From the NCBI GenBank assembly GCA_016779205.1, contig JADHOC010000011.1:62001-126000 (forward strand): a DNA stretch of 64,000 bases, in the 5' to 3' direction. Shown here piece after piece: positions 1-8,837 of the stretch. The notes under the pieces were generated by a model. It did no database searches. It had not been told where the DNA came from and saw only the letters and a list, made by a program, of their open reading frames with translations. Each line of letters opens with the position of its first letter. Positions within the stretch are counted from its first letter, which is position 1. The position numbers and the translations under genes are program-made. Source of the stretch: Planctomycetota bacterium (GTDB taxonomy: Bacteria > Planctomycetota > UBA1135 > GCA-002686595).

Positions 1-548
1 CCCCAGGACGCGTTGAAGTCGAAGTTCTCACCGGCCAGCCCCTTGGAGGTCTGGTTGAGGAGGAGATAGCCCACCACGACCAAGGCCACCACCACGAGGC
101 CCGCGCCCACGGACGCGGGGATCGCCGGCCCCTTGGACTGCTGCCGCCGCGAGGAGGACACGCGCCCGCCGCCGCTGCGGCCCTTGGAACGGCCCGAGGA
201 GCCCCCGGAGGCGGCCGCCCGTCGAGGCGTTGCGCCCTTGGGCTTCGCAGGGCCCTCTCCCTCGTCGTACTCGATGGAGAGCTTGGCGCTCCCGATCGTG
301 ACGGCCTGGCCGTCCTTCATCAGGTAGGACCCAGAGACCGCCGCCCCCGCGGCCTTCGCGGGCATGACGCCCTTCGCGATCTTCAACGTGGCGCCATCCG
401 GGCCCATCTCGATCACGCCGTGGCGCTCGGCGACGTCGTCCGAGCTCAGCCTGAGGGTCACCCCCTCCCCGCTCCCGAAGGTGAGCTTGCCGGAAGAGAG
501 CTTGAACCTGCGGACCTCGCCGCCTTCATCGAGTGTGAGTCTCGCCAT
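1..548 (-). CDS. Membrane-anchored FHA-domain protein (3' end outside window)
   Basis: The visible 182 residues begin with an FHA-like beta domain (about 1-95), which in other proteins binds phosphothreonine. The usual Ser/His core is weak here: the segment around residues 38-46 reads DVAERHGVI. Residues 100-142 are a Ser/Gly/Arg/Lys-rich linker, and 145-165 form one hydrophobic helix, so the FHA domain should face the cytoplasm and the unseen C-terminus should lie outside the membrane. The ATG at 548 is the first in-frame start after the previous gene. The gene follows the sigma-54-type ATPase on the same strand with a 99-bp gap, which suggests a signalling pair. The FHA call is moderate and the function is inferred. 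Confidence 0.65.
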   Translation of the reverse strand, partial: MARLTLDEGGEVRRFKLSSGKLTFGSGEGVTLRLSSDDVAERHGVIEMGPDGATLKIAKGVMPAKAAGAAVSGSYLMKDGQAVTIGSAKLSIEYDEGEGPAKPKGATPRRAAASGGSSGRSKGRSGGGRVSSSRRQQSKGPAIPASVGAGLVVVALVVVGYLLLNQTSKGLAGENFDFNASW

Positions 549-647
549 GGCCCCATTGAAGCCCGGGCGAGAACTCCCTGTCGAGGGTCAATCGGGCCAA
601 GCTGCGATCCAGCCCGGGCCAGAGAGCTACGGCTCACGGCCTCGGGC

Positions 648-1592
648 TCAGCCCGCCAGGATCCTCGGAGACAGGTCGTCGGGCCCGATGGCCCCACTCG
701 AGAGCGCCACCGCGCGGCGCAGCTCATTCTCCAACTCGCGAACGTTGCCTGGCCACGACCAACCCGCGAGGGCGGCCAGCCCCTCCTCGGTGATGGTGGC
801 CTCTCGGCCCACCTCCTCGGCGATGGCGGGGAGGAGAGCCCGGGCAATCGCACGCACGTCCTCGCCCCGCTCCCGCAAGGGCGGCAGGTGCAACGTGACG
901 ACGTTGAGGCGGAACAGCAGGTCCTCCCGGAAGTCGCCGCTTGCCACGGCCGCCGGGAGGTCCCTGTGGGTCGCCGCGATGATCCGCACGTCCACCCTCC
1001 GGGTCGTGTTCGCCCCCACCGCGCGGACCTCTCCGTCCTGGAGAACGCGCAGCAGCTTGGCCTGCATCGAGAGGGGCATGTCACCGATCTCGTCCAGGAA
1101 GACGGTCCCCTTGTCCGCCGCCACGAAGTGCCCCGGCCGGTCCGCCACCGCCCCGGTGAAGGCTCCCTTCTTGTGCCCGAAGAGCTCGCTTTCGAGGAGG
1201 TTCTCGGAGATCGCGGCGCAGTTCTCGGCGAGGAAGGGCCCCCCGCTACGGGGGCTCGCGTCGTGGAGCGCACGGGCCACAAGCTCCTTGCCCGTCCCGG
1301 TCTCCCCCTGGATCAGCACGGGGACGCCGGCGGCGGCCACCTTCTCGATCATCCCGTAGAGCTCCAGCATGGGCGGGCTGGACCCGACCATGCCGTAGCG
1401 CCCCGAGACCTCGGCGGACGGGCTGCCCGAGGGAGCCACTGCCGCCGCCAGGGCGCGCCTGGCGTGCGCCGCGAGCGGCGCCACCAGCCCGCGCTCCTTC
1501 GCTCCTTCAAGGACGCGATCGAAGGCCTGCCGCAGGTCCTCAGGCAGGGGCTCAGGCAGGGGCGCGACCCCATCGACGTCGGGCGGGATCAT
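648..1592 (-). CDS. Sigma-54-interacting AAA+ ATPase lacking a DNA-binding domain
   Basis: The 314-residue protein has a full bacterial enhancer-binding-protein ATPase core: Walker A GETGTGKE (96-103), the sigma-54 contact loop GAFTGA (143-148), Walker B FLDEIG (165-170), the arginine-finger segment REDLLFRLN (222-230) and the sensor-II motif WPGNVREL (280-287). Family members normally end in a Fis-type helix-turn-helix, but this one stops at 314, about 25 residues after sensor II. The first 65 residues are short, Pro/Ala-rich and match no receiver or GAF domain that I recognise. Its ATG overlaps the helicase stop by 4 nt (ATGA). It probably activates sigma-54 RNA polymerase from solution, perhaps through the FHA protein encoded just downstream. 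Confidence 0.88.
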   Translation of the reverse strand: MIPPDVDGVAPLPEPLPEDLRQAFDRVLEGAKERGLVAPLAAHARRALAAAVAPSGSPSAEVSGRYGMVGSSPPMLELYGMIEKVAAAGVPVLIQGETGTGKELVARALHDASPRSGGPFLAENCAAISENLLESELFGHKKGAFTGAVADRPGHFVAADKGTVFLDEIGDMPLSMQAKLLRVLQDGEVRAVGANTTRRVDVRIIAATHRDLPAAVASGDFREDLLFRLNVVTLHLPPLRERGEDVRAIARALLPAIAEEVGREATITEEGLAALAGWSWPGNVRELENELRRAVALSSGAIGPDDLSPRILAG

Positions 1593-3805
1593 GCTTCCAG
1601 CCGCTCGAGGGAGGCGTACTGCAGGAGCAGCTGCTTCCGGCCCGCGGAGTTGAAGACGACGGTGGCGCGCGCGTTGATGCCCGCGCCCGCGAGGGCCTCG
1701 ATTCGCCCGCGCCCGAAGTGCGGGTGCTGGACCAGCTCCCCGACGGTCAGCCCGGCGCCGCTCCCTTCGGAGGGTTCGAACGCGCCCAGCGCGTCCTCCT
1801 CCCGCTCCTCGGGGCCGACGCCCGCCACGTCCCCCTCAGGCAGCTCGCGCAGGTAGCGAGAGGGGAGGGTCGGCCGACCGCCGCCGTAGAAGCTGCGGAA
1901 GGTCGTGTGGGTGATGAGGAGGCGCTTCATGGCCCGCGTGATCCCCACATAGAAGAGCCGCCGCTCCTCCTCGATGGCCGTGTCCGGCTCCTGCGCCTCG
2001 TCCACCGCCCGCTCGTGGGGCAGCAGCTCGTCCTCTGCCCCGGCGATCACGACGAAGGGGAACTCCAGCCCCTTGCATGCGTGGAGGGTCATGAGCTTGA
2101 CGCGGTCCTCATCCCCCTCGTAGGCGTCGGTGTCCGCCACGAGCGCCACCTCCTCGAGCATCCCGCGCAGCTTTCCGTCGGGCTGTCGCGAGTCATAGTC
2201 CGCCGCGAAAGCGCGGAGCTCCTCCACGTTGGCGGCGCGGTCCACGGTGGACGTCCCGTCGTCGAGCTCCGCCATCCAGCGGTCCACGTCGATGGCCTCG
2301 AGGACCACGTCCAGCGCCACCGCCGCGTCCAGCTCACGGGCCGGCGCGAGCTCCTCCATCAGCTCCGCGAAGGCAGCGAGCCCCTTCTTCGCCCGGCCGC
2401 GGATGGCCTCGAGCGCGAGGGGATCCTGGAGGGCGGCCGAGAGAGAGAGCCCCCGTTCGGCGGCGAAGGACGCGAGCCTTGCGAGGCTCGTGTCCCCCAC
2501 TCCGCGGGAGGGCGTGTTCACGACGCGGACGAAGGCGACATCGTCCGCAGGATTGAGGGCGAGGCGCAGGTAGGCGACGACGTCCTTGATCTCCTTGCGC
2601 TGGTAGAACTCCAGCCCGGCGACCACCTGGTAGGGCACGGAGTCGTACCGGAGCGCGGTCTCGATCGCTCGCTGCAAGAAGCCCGCCCGGTAGAGCACGG
2701 CGCAGTCCCCGTAGCGGCCGCCCCGCGCCACGTGAGAGCGCACCTGCGCGGCGATCTCCCTCGCCTCGTCGTTCTCATCGCCGCACTCGATGACGGCGAT
2801 CTGCTCCCCTTGCTCTCCCTCCGTGAAGAGGTCCTTCTCCTTGCGCGCCTGGTTGTTCGCGATCACGACGTTGGCCGCGTCCAGGATGCGCGCCGTGCTG
2901 CGGTAGTTCTGCTCGAGGCGGACGACCTTGGCGCTCGGGAAGTCCTGCTCGAAGTCGAGGATGTTGCGGATGTCGGCGCCGCGCCAGGCGTAGATCGACT
3001 GATCCGGATCGCCGCAGACCGTCAGGTTCTGGTGGAACGAGGCGAAGTGCCGGACGAGCAGGTACTGCACCCGGTTGGTGTCCTGGTACTCATCCACGAG
3101 CACGTGCCGGAAGCGGCGGGCGTAGCCGTCGCGAACCCCGGGGTGGTTGTCGAACAGGTCGAGGACCTTGAGCAAGAGGTCATCGAAGTCGAGGGCGTTC
3201 TGCTGCTGCATCCGCTCCCGGTACTTCTTTTCCACGGCGTGATAGACGTCCTCGTCCATGCTCCCGTCGGAGAGCTGGAGCCCGTCCTCGCGCCCACGGT
3301 TGTTCTTGCGCGACGAGATCCAGCCGCCGATAACAGGGGCCCGGAAGCGCTTGGGGTCGTATCCCAGCTCCTTGACGATCGACTTGATGAGCCCGTTCCT
3401 GTCGGCGGTGTCGTGGATCGAGAAGTCGCGCGTGTACCCATCGAGCGCGTCGATCTCCCGACGGAGGATTCGCGCGCACATGGAGTGGAAGGTGCCGATC
3501 CAGGGCGCGCCGCCGTCCCCCGCAGGCACGAGCCGCTCCACCCGCTCGCGCATCTCCTTTGCAGCCTTGTTGGTGAAGGTGATCGCAAGGATCTCCCAAG
3601 GGGCCACTCCTCGGTTCAGGATCAGGTTCGCGATGCGGGTCGTCACGACCCGCGTCTTCCCCGAGCCCGGCCCCGCCACGATCAGGAGGGGTCCGTCACC
3701 GTTGAGGACGGCCTCCCGCTGCTGCGGGTTCAAGCCCTCGGTGAGGGTCTCATCGCTCTGCTCCGCCGCTTCGGCGAGCGAGTCCTTCACGTCCAACCAA
3801 TCCAT
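1589..3805 (-). CDS. uvrD: UvrD/PcrA-type superfamily 1 DNA helicase
   Basis: This is a 3'-5' DNA helicase for excision repair and clearing of replication or recombination intermediates. Visible motifs are the Q-motif LNPQQREAV (26-34), Walker A AGPGSGKT (44-51), motif II DEYQDTN (about 235), motif [15 protein letters not shown] (about 263) and motif [12 protein letters not shown] (about 618). The last 50 residues (HPHFGRGRI onward) are the Tudor-like tail typical of PcrA/UvrD that contacts RNA polymerase. The length of 738 residues is normal. The ATG at 3805 is preferred; an upstream in-frame GTG at 3874 would overlap the aldehyde dehydrogenase gene by 20 bp and add an unusual leader. Whether to call it uvrD or pcrA is a matter of naming. 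Confidence 0.95.
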   Translation of the reverse strand: MDWLDVKDSLAEAAEQSDETLTEGLNPQQREAVLNGDGPLLIVAGPGSGKTRVVTTRIANLILNRGVAPWEILAITFTNKAAKEMRERVERLVPAGDGGAPWIGTFHSMCARILRREIDALDGYTRDFSIHDTADRNGLIKSIVKELGYDPKRFRAPVIGGWISSRKNNRGREDGLQLSDGSMDEDVYHAVEKKYRERMQQQNALDFDDLLLKVLDLFDNHPGVRDGYARRFRHVLVDEYQDTNRVQYLLVRHFASFHQNLTVCGDPDQSIYAWRGADIRNILDFEQDFPSAKVVRLEQNYRSTARILDAANVVIANNQARKEKDLFTEGEQGEQIAVIECGDENDEAREIAAQVRSHVARGGRYGDCAVLYRAGFLQRAIETALRYDSVPYQVVAGLEFYQRKEIKDVVAYLRLALNPADDVAFVRVVNTPSRGVGDTSLARLASFAAERGLSLSAALQDPLALEAIRGRAKKGLAAFAELMEELAPARELDAAVALDVVLEAIDVDRWMAELDDGTSTVDRAANVEELRAFAADYDSRQPDGKLRGMLEEVALVADTDAYEGDEDRVKLMTLHACKGLEFPFVVIAGAEDELLPHERAVDEAQEPDTAIEEERRLFYVGITRAMKRLLITHTTFRSFYGGGRPTLPSRYLRELPEGDVAGVGPEEREEDALGAFEPSEGSGAGLTVGELVQHPHFGRGRIEALAGAGINARATVVFNSAGRKQLLLQYASLERLEA

Positions 3806-3854
3806 CTCGGCGGCGAGTCTACCCGCCGCGCCAGCGCACGCGGCAGGCAGCCCG

Positions 3855-5279
3855 TCAGCTTCGGTCGGGATCACGGATGACCATGAGCCGCAGCTCGGTC
3901 ATCTCCTCCACCGCGTTCGCCGGCCCCTCGCGGCCGAGGCCGGAGTCCTTGACCCCGCCATAGGGCATGACGTCTGCCCGCCATGAGGGCACGTCCCCGA
4001 CGATCACCGCCCCCACCTCGAGCTCGTCCCAGGCCCTGTGTGCCCGGTGAATGTCGCGCGTGAACACCCCCGCCTGGAGCCCGAAGCGCGTCCGATTGGC
4101 TTCGACGAGCGCCGCGTCGAAGTCGCGCACGCGGACCAGGCAGACCACGGGTCCGAAGACCTCCTCGTCCAGCACCGCCTCGCCGGCGGGGACGCCCTCG
4201 AGGAGGGTCGGGGGGACCACGGCGCCCTCCCTGGAACCGCCAACGAGGCGCGTCGCCCCCGAGGAGCACGCCGCCGCCACCCAGGAGTCCACCCGGACCG
4301 CGTCGGCCTCGGAGATCAGGGGCCCGACGGTCACGGACTCCAGCGACGGGTCTCCGTGAGCCACGGCTTCGACCTCTGCGACCAGGCGCTCCTTGAAGGC
4401 CTCGTAGACCTCCTCCACGACGATGACCCGCTGGACGCTGATGCAGCTCTGTCCTGCCTGGTAGTAGCCGCCGAAGGCGACGCGGCGCGCCGCGTCGAGG
4501 AGGTCCGCGGTCTCATCCACGATGGCCGCGGCGTTCCCGCCAAGCTCCAACGTGACGCGCTTCTTCCCCGCTCGCCGCCTCAACATCCACCCCACCTCAT
4601 CCGAGCCGGTGAAGGACAGCTTGGCCACGCGGTCGTCGGTCGCGATCGCCTCCGCGTCCGCGCCCCGGGCAGGGAGCACGGAGAAGGCGCCTTCGGGGAG
4701 GCCGCAGCCGGCGAGGACCTCGCCCAGGATCAGGGCGCTGATGGGCGTCGAGCTCGCGGGCTTCAGCACGAAGGGGCATCCCGCGGCGATGGCAGGCGCC
4801 ACCTTGTGGGCCACGAGGTTGAGCGGGAAGTTGAACGGAGTGATGAAGCCACATACCCCCACCGGGACCCGCATGTGGCTGCCGCGGTACCCCTCATTGG
4901 CGGGACTCGAGGAGAGCGGGAGGAGCCCCCCGGGCGCCTCCATCGCCACCCGAGCCGAGATCCGGATGGTCTCCAGCGCCCGGTCCACCTCGCCGGTGGC
5001 GAAGCGGACAGGCTTCCCTGCCTCGCGGACCAGTGTGCTGACCAGCTCGCTATGTCGGGCTCTGATCCCCTCTCCCAGCCGCTCGAGGATGGCGGCCCGC
5101 TGGTGCCCCGCGAGGGCCCGCATGGCGCCGCGGCTCGCGCTGGCGAGCCCGATGGCCTCGCGGACCATCTCTGGCGAGGCGAGAGAGACCTCGTGGAAGA
5201 CCTCCCCGGTGAACTTGTCCTCCACCGGAAGGGGATCCGAGCCGCTTCGGGCAACGCTGGCGAGGAAGAGGGGTCTCAT
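3855..5279 (-). CDS. NAD(P)-dependent aldehyde dehydrogenase
   Basis: This 474-residue protein covers the whole ALDH fold. The general-base glutamate is in LELGGN (about 245) and the catalytic cysteine in GQSC (about 278). The segment ITPFNFPLN (about 145) is the standard cofactor-domain signature, and the C-terminal PYGGVKDSGLGREG matches the family. The general look (short N-terminus, EVFGPVV) is closest to the lactaldehyde / phosphonoacetaldehyde / non-phosphorylating glyceraldehyde-3-phosphate dehydrogenase group. The substrate cannot be read from sequence. It is the first gene of a minus-strand run leading into uvrD (49-bp gap) and lies next to a long divergent regulatory region. Confidence 0.93.
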   Translation of the reverse strand: MRPLFLASVARSGSDPLPVEDKFTGEVFHEVSLASPEMVREAIGLASASRGAMRALAGHQRAAILERLGEGIRARHSELVSTLVREAGKPVRFATGEVDRALETIRISARVAMEAPGGLLPLSSSPANEGYRGSHMRVPVGVCGFITPFNFPLNLVAHKVAPAIAAGCPFVLKPASSTPISALILGEVLAGCGLPEGAFSVLPARGADAEAIATDDRVAKLSFTGSDEVGWMLRRRAGKKRVTLELGGNAAAIVDETADLLDAARRVAFGGYYQAGQSCISVQRVIVVEEVYEAFKERLVAEVEAVAHGDPSLESVTVGPLISEADAVRVDSWVAAACSSGATRLVGGSREGAVVPPTLLEGVPAGEAVLDEEVFGPVVCLVRVRDFDAALVEANRTRFGLQAGVFTRDIHRAHRAWDELEVGAVIVGDVPSWRADVMPYGGVKDSGLGREGPANAVEEMTELRLMVIRDPDRS

Positions 5280-5409
5280 GGTGCGCCCCCCTGGCGAGGA
5301 GAGGCCACCCGATCATAGGCGCAACCAGGAGCCATGCCGCTCCGGGGGCCTCGCCCCGACCCCCACGGGGACCCTGATTCAATCAACCCGCGCACCGGCC
5401 AAGAAAGAA

Positions 5410-5439
5410 CTCCTCGGTCCGCTAAAGCGAACCGAGGAG
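5410..5439. promoter_or_regulatory. Hairpin in the leader of the aldehyde dehydrogenase gene
   Basis: CTCCTCGGT (5410-5418) pairs perfectly with ACCGAGGAG (5431-5439). After one mismatch, CGC/GCG closes a TAAA loop. On the minus strand the hairpin is followed by the pyrimidine-rich TTCTTTCTT, so it could work as an attenuator or weak terminator about 130 bp upstream of the ALDH start. It could also stop read-through from further upstream. Function is inferred. Confidence 0.45.
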
Positions 5440-5511
5440 CTAGGCTTGGCACCATGGAGACGGGTCGCCTGCCAAGAAAAACCCGAGGCGCCTTGCCTGG
5501 ACGCGATTGAC

Positions 5512-5548
5512 GGGTCGATCGACCCTGGAAGTTAAGGGTCGGTAACTT
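5512..5548. promoter_or_regulatory. Palindrome plus adjacent dyad, likely regulator-binding site
   Basis: GGGTCGATCGACCC (5512-5525) is a perfect 14-bp palindrome. Four bases later AAGTTA (5529-5534) and TAACTT (5543-5548) form a second inverted repeat around another GGGTCG. The spacing and symmetry suit a dimeric repressor or activator acting on one or both divergent genes. No regulator gene is next to it. Confidence 0.4.
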
Positions 5549-5690
5549 GCCACCCCAACTCAACCCCAAACGCTAGTATTTTTACCGTGAACTTCGGGGA
5601 GGCACCAGTAAGACTCCCCTCTCCTGCGTCCCCCTCCCGATCGAGGACGCTTGGCTGAGAGTCGCCCTGCGGCGCGCTTAGACTGGATGG

Positions 5691-6623
5691 ATGGAGATGG
5701 CCCCCAGACGGCTGCTCGGTCCGTCTGCCCGGGTCCAGACGACGCTAGGCGATGACGTTGCGCGGTCCCTCGTCGAGTGCTCCCGGGCTGAGAATGCCCC
5801 TTTCCACGGGCCCAGGGCGGTCCTTCAGGGTTCCGAGGTGGTCGTGGAGGGTGGCCCGCTGGCCGGGAGGGCCACCATTCGCCATGGGCTCCGGCGCTGG
5901 CTCCTCCTCGCTCCATCCCCATGCGAGGCGGAGTCGCGCAACCTCACATGGATGAGGAAGCGGCTCTTCCACGTCCCGGAGCCCCTGGGCGCCGTCACCC
6001 TCTCCCGCCTCGGCTTCCCCACCCGAGAGCTGCTGGTCACCCGACCGGTGAAGGGGGCTCGCCCCTTCGTGGAGGCCATCGCGGACGCCTCGCCCGGCCG
6101 GCGCAGGGAGCTCTTCACCGAGTTCGGGCGGGAGGTTGGCCGAATGCACTCGCTGCGTTTCCTGCACGGGGACCTCGTTCCGGACCACGTGCTCGTGACT
6201 CCCCCATGCGAGGACCCCGGCCCGGGCCACGGCCGATCCCTGGTCTGGCTCGCGACGAGGCGCGGTGGTCCCACGGCCTGGCGCCGCGGCCACCTGAGGC
6301 GAGTGGCGGACGACCTCGGCGCCTGGTTCGGTCGCGCCGCGGACTGGATGGCGCCCTCCGACGTCGACGCGCTCCTGCTCGCCTACGTGGCCTCGCGCGC
6401 CTGCCATGGACGGCCGGTGACGGGCCTTGGGCGGCTCGTGGCCTCGATCCAGCGCTCGCGGCGCCGTGAGATGGCGCGGCTCGAGGCCCGCCCCGATTTC
6501 GTCCGCGGGCGAGCGATCCCCATCGCGGGCTGGGATCCCGATGTGGGGCGGCTCCGGAGCCTCATGGAGCGCGAGGCCAGCACCTCTCCACGAGCCGTTG
6601 TTTCCCCGCCTCCGGTGGTCTAA
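5691..6623 (+). CDS. Lipopolysaccharide kinase (WaaP/Kdo-kinase)-like protein
   Basis: The family comprises small protein-kinase-fold enzymes that phosphorylate lipid A core sugars at the inner membrane. The 310-residue protein carries the catalytic-loop signature FLHGDLVPDHVLV at 157-169 (H159, D161); the histidine at 166 is where WaaP-type kinases have His and Kdo kinases have Asn. RPVKGARPFVEAI (118-130) resembles the hinge region. I do not see a clear DFG-like metal motif after the catalytic loop: the segment at 183-190 (SLVWLATR) has no aspartate, so activity is uncertain. The ATG at 5691 is the first in-frame start. It is followed by fmdB-like and ASST-like genes at 14 bp and then by overlap, which suggests one transcript. 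Confidence 0.6.
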   Translation: MEMAPRRLLGPSARVQTTLGDDVARSLVECSRAENAPFHGPRAVLQGSEVVVEGGPLAGRATIRHGLRRWLLLAPSPCEAESRNLTWMRKRLFHVPEPLGAVTLSRLGFPTRELLVTRPVKGARPFVEAIADASPGRRRELFTEFGREVGRMHSLRFLHGDLVPDHVLVTPPCEDPGPGHGRSLVWLATRRGGPTAWRRGHLRRVADDLGAWFGRAADWMAPSDVDALLLAYVASRACHGRPVTGLGRLVASIQRSRRREMARLEARPDFVRGRAIPIAGWDPDVGRLRSLMEREASTSPRAVVSPPPVV

Positions 6624-6637
6624 TAGACTCTCAACGG

Positions 6638-6883
6638 ATGCCGATTCACGACTTCGACTGCGCCAGCTGCGGACATGTCTTCGAGGAGTTGATCCTCGGT
6701 GACGAGGCCCCCGAGTGCCCCAAGTGTTCGAGCGTGGAGGTCAGCAAGCGGATCTCCTCGTTCAGCATCGGGACGCCCGCCTACCTCCGATCCAGCGTGC
6801 CCATGCCCGAGAGCCCGGCGAGCGGCTTCGCCGCCGGATCCTGCGACGATGCCGGCGGACCCGGGACCTGCTCGTCGCACTGA
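6638..6883 (+). CDS. FmdB-family zinc-ribbon protein
   Basis: This 81-residue protein has the FmdB/CxxC regulatory zinc ribbon at its N-terminus: MPIHDFDCASC with C8/C11 and a second pair C27/C30 (CPKC), which should bind one zinc ion. The tail (35-81) is Ser/Pro/Gly-rich and contains two further cysteines. Members are widespread in bacteria, often listed as regulatory proteins, without a settled function. It starts 14 bp after the kinase-like gene, and its 3' end overlaps the next gene by 35 bp in another frame. Confidence 0.88.
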   Translation: MPIHDFDCASCGHVFEELILGDEAPECPKCSSVEVSKRISSFSIGTPAYLRSSVPMPESPASGFAAGSCDDAGGPGTCSSH

Positions 6884-8075
6884 GCGCCTCGCGGCGCTCG
6901 CGGTGCTCCTCTGCGCGGGATGCGGACCTGGAGCGTCCGTGGAGGACCGCGACCCCAGCGGGGTTGCCCGGGACGAACCCAAGGGGCGAAGCGCACGCGC
7001 GCCGGACCCGCTGACCGAGCTCGCCGCGCTCGGGTACTCCGGCTGGGACGAGGGGAGGGCCGCGCCTCCTCCGGTGACCGCGGCCGAGGAAGCGTCTCCC
7101 TGGCCGCGAGCCTTCGCGGACGACCGGAACGGAGTCACCGTGATCTCTGTCGAGGGCGAGGTCCTTCGGGTGCACCGTGTCCCCGGTCGCAGCAAGGTGG
7201 AGTTCGCGCGGTTCCTGCCCGGCGGTCGCATCGCCTGTGTCTCGGTGGATGAGGGCCTCACCCTGCTCGCCCCCGATGGGGAGGTCCTCTGGGCCGTGGA
7301 TCTCCCCTGTCACCATGAGGTCGCGCTGGTTCCGGAGGGGCGGGACGAGGGGAGCCGGCGGCTCGCAGTCGCCGTCCATCACGAGGCGTCCCACCGCGGA
7401 CGCCGCGTGCGGTTCGATGAGGTGATGTTCCTCGAGGAGTCGTCCGGCGCGCCGGCGGTGGACCTCGGGACGTGGAGCACCTGGGAACAGATGGGCCCCC
7501 TCAAGGAGCGGGCTGCTGCCGCCCACCCGCTCGATACGTCCGCGAAGAACCCGGGCGCGGACCCCACGGTCTACGACTACTTCCACCTCAACTCCATCGC
7601 ATTCAGCGGGCCGCGCTCCATGCTCGTCTGCCTACGGAACGTGGACCTCGTGGTGGAGGTCGACCTCCCGAGCGGCGCCCTCGGCCGATCGTTCGGCCCC
7701 GGGACCCTCGACTGGCCCCACGCCCCCACCCCCGTGAACGGTGGCGAGCGGTGGCTGATCTTCGATAACGGCAAGCACCGGGGCTGGTCGCGGGTCATCG
7801 AGGTCGACCCCGAACAGGGCGAGATAGCGTGGTCCTACCCCCCCGACGGCGCGAGGACCCTGTTCAGCGAGGTTCGAGGGTTCGCCCAGCGCCTCCCGGG
7901 CGGGACGACGCTGATCACCGAGTCCGAGCGGGGCCATGTGCTGGAGGTGAACCGCGCCGGGGATCTGCTCTGGGAGTACTGGAACCCCGAGGTGCGCCGG
8001 ACCGGGGACGGCCGCGAGGCCCGGCGCCGGATCTACCGTATGACGGCTGTCCCGCCCTCGGACGTGGGCCCCTAG
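6849..8075 (+). CDS. Arylsulfotransferase-like (ASST/PQQ-type propeller) lipoprotein
   Basis: The 408-residue protein starts with a basic segment, a hydrophobic helix and a cysteine (LLCAGC, Cys about 25), which fits a type II lipoprotein signal. The body is a repeated-beta (propeller) fold; the C-terminal half matches the ASST family in sections such as FHLNSIAFS, WPHAPTPVNGGERWLIFDNG and ITESERGHVLEVN. These proteins are either periplasmic PAPS-independent sulfotransferases or structural propellers. The ATG at 6849 overlaps the fmdB-like gene by 35 bp, but it is the only start that gives a clean signal peptide. Catalytic residues were not verified, so enzymatic activity is open. Confidence 0.72.
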   Translation: MPADPGPARRTERLAALAVLLCAGCGPGASVEDRDPSGVARDEPKGRSARAPDPLTELAALGYSGWDEGRAAPPPVTAAEEASPWPRAFADDRNGVTVISVEGEVLRVHRVPGRSKVEFARFLPGGRIACVSVDEGLTLLAPDGEVLWAVDLPCHHEVALVPEGRDEGSRRLAVAVHHEASHRGRRVRFDEVMFLEESSGAPAVDLGTWSTWEQMGPLKERAAAAHPLDTSAKNPGADPTVYDYFHLNSIAFSGPRSMLVCLRNVDLVVEVDLPSGALGRSFGPGTLDWPHAPTPVNGGERWLIFDNGKHRGWSRVIEVDPEQGEIAWSYPPDGARTLFSEVRGFAQRLPGGTTLITESERGHVLEVNRAGDLLWEYWNPEVRRTGDGREARRRIYRMTAVPPSDVGP

Positions 8076-8099
8076 GAGCAAGTTGGTAGCCTCCGCGGC

Positions 8100-8798
8100 A
8101 TGGACCAGTCCAAGCGCGACTTCATCGACTTCATGTGCTCCGCCGAGGTGTTGACCTTCGGGGACTTCGTCACGAAGAGCGGGCGCCGCACGCCCTACTT
8201 CGTGAACACCGGCCGCTACACCACAGGAGGCCAGATGGAGGCCCTGGGGGCGGCCTACGCGCGCTCCATCGTCGAGCGCTTCGGCGATGGCTTCGACGTG
8301 CTCTTCGGCCCCGCCTACAAGGGCATCCCCCTCGTGGTGGCGACGGCCTCCGCGCTGGCCCGGGAGCATGGGCGAGACGTCCCGCTCTGCTTCAACCGCA
8401 AGGAGGCCAAGGACCACGGGGAAGGGGGCGTCCTCGTGGGGCACCCACTGCGCGACGGGGACCGGGTGCTGATCGTTGAGGACGTGACGACCGCGGGGAC
8501 GTCAATCCGTGAGACCGTCCCCATCCTTCGGGCCGCGGCGGACATCGAGCTCGCGGGCCTGATCGTCAGCGTCGACCGCATGGAGCGGGGACCCGCCGGC
8601 GCCGAGTCCGCCCTGGCCGAGGTCGGCCGTGAGTTCCACATGCAGGTCGAGGCCATCGTCGACCTGGACGATGTGGTCGAGCACCTGCAGCCGGGCGGAG
8701 GCGCCGCCCACGAGATCGGTCCAGAGGACCTGGCGCGCATCGACGCCTACCGCGCGGAGTACGGCGTCCCCGGCCGTCTGGCTTCCGGGCCGGGTTGA
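8100..8798 (+). CDS. pyrE: Orotate phosphoribosyltransferase
   Basis: PyrE transfers the phosphoribosyl group of PRPP to orotate, giving OMP in pyrimidine synthesis. The 232-residue protein contains the PRPP loop VLIVEDVTTAGTS (about 122-134), the N-terminal segment FVTKSGRRTPYFVN for substrate binding, and FGPAYKGIPL. The region CFNRKEAKDHGEGG is the flexible catalytic loop that supplies Lys/His in the dimer partner. It is slightly longer than the E. coli enzyme because of an extra C-terminal helix. It lies 24 bp after the ASST-like gene and converges on hutU. Confidence 0.97.
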   Translation: MDQSKRDFIDFMCSAEVLTFGDFVTKSGRRTPYFVNTGRYTTGGQMEALGAAYARSIVERFGDGFDVLFGPAYKGIPLVVATASALAREHGRDVPLCFNRKEAKDHGEGGVLVGHPLRDGDRVLIVEDVTTAGTSIRETVPILRAAADIELAGLIVSVDRMERGPAGAESALAEVGREFHMQVEAIVDLDDVVEHLQPGGGAAHEIGPEDLARIDAYRAEYGVPGRLASGPG

Positions 8799-8837
8799 GC
8801 CCCGAGGGCGAGCGGCCGCTCCGCGGGAGCCGCTTCC

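Larger units (their letters stand above)
5280..5690. other. 411-bp non-coding divergent region with several dyads
   Basis: This lies between the divergent aldehyde dehydrogenase (minus) and sugar-kinase-like (plus) genes. No reading frame in it looks coding. It holds a hairpin at 5410-5439, a 14-bp palindrome at 5512-5525, and a dyad at 5529-5548. The hexamer GGGTCG occurs at 5462, 5512 and 5536. A short AT-rich stretch lies at 5574-5585. I could not place a convincing -35/-10 pair. Confidence 0.6.

Noticed and set aside
8799-8837. Intrinsic terminator between pyrE and hutU
   Set aside because: A 6-bp stem (AGCGGC/GCCGCT) can form, but there is no T-run on either strand and such stems are common at this G+C content.
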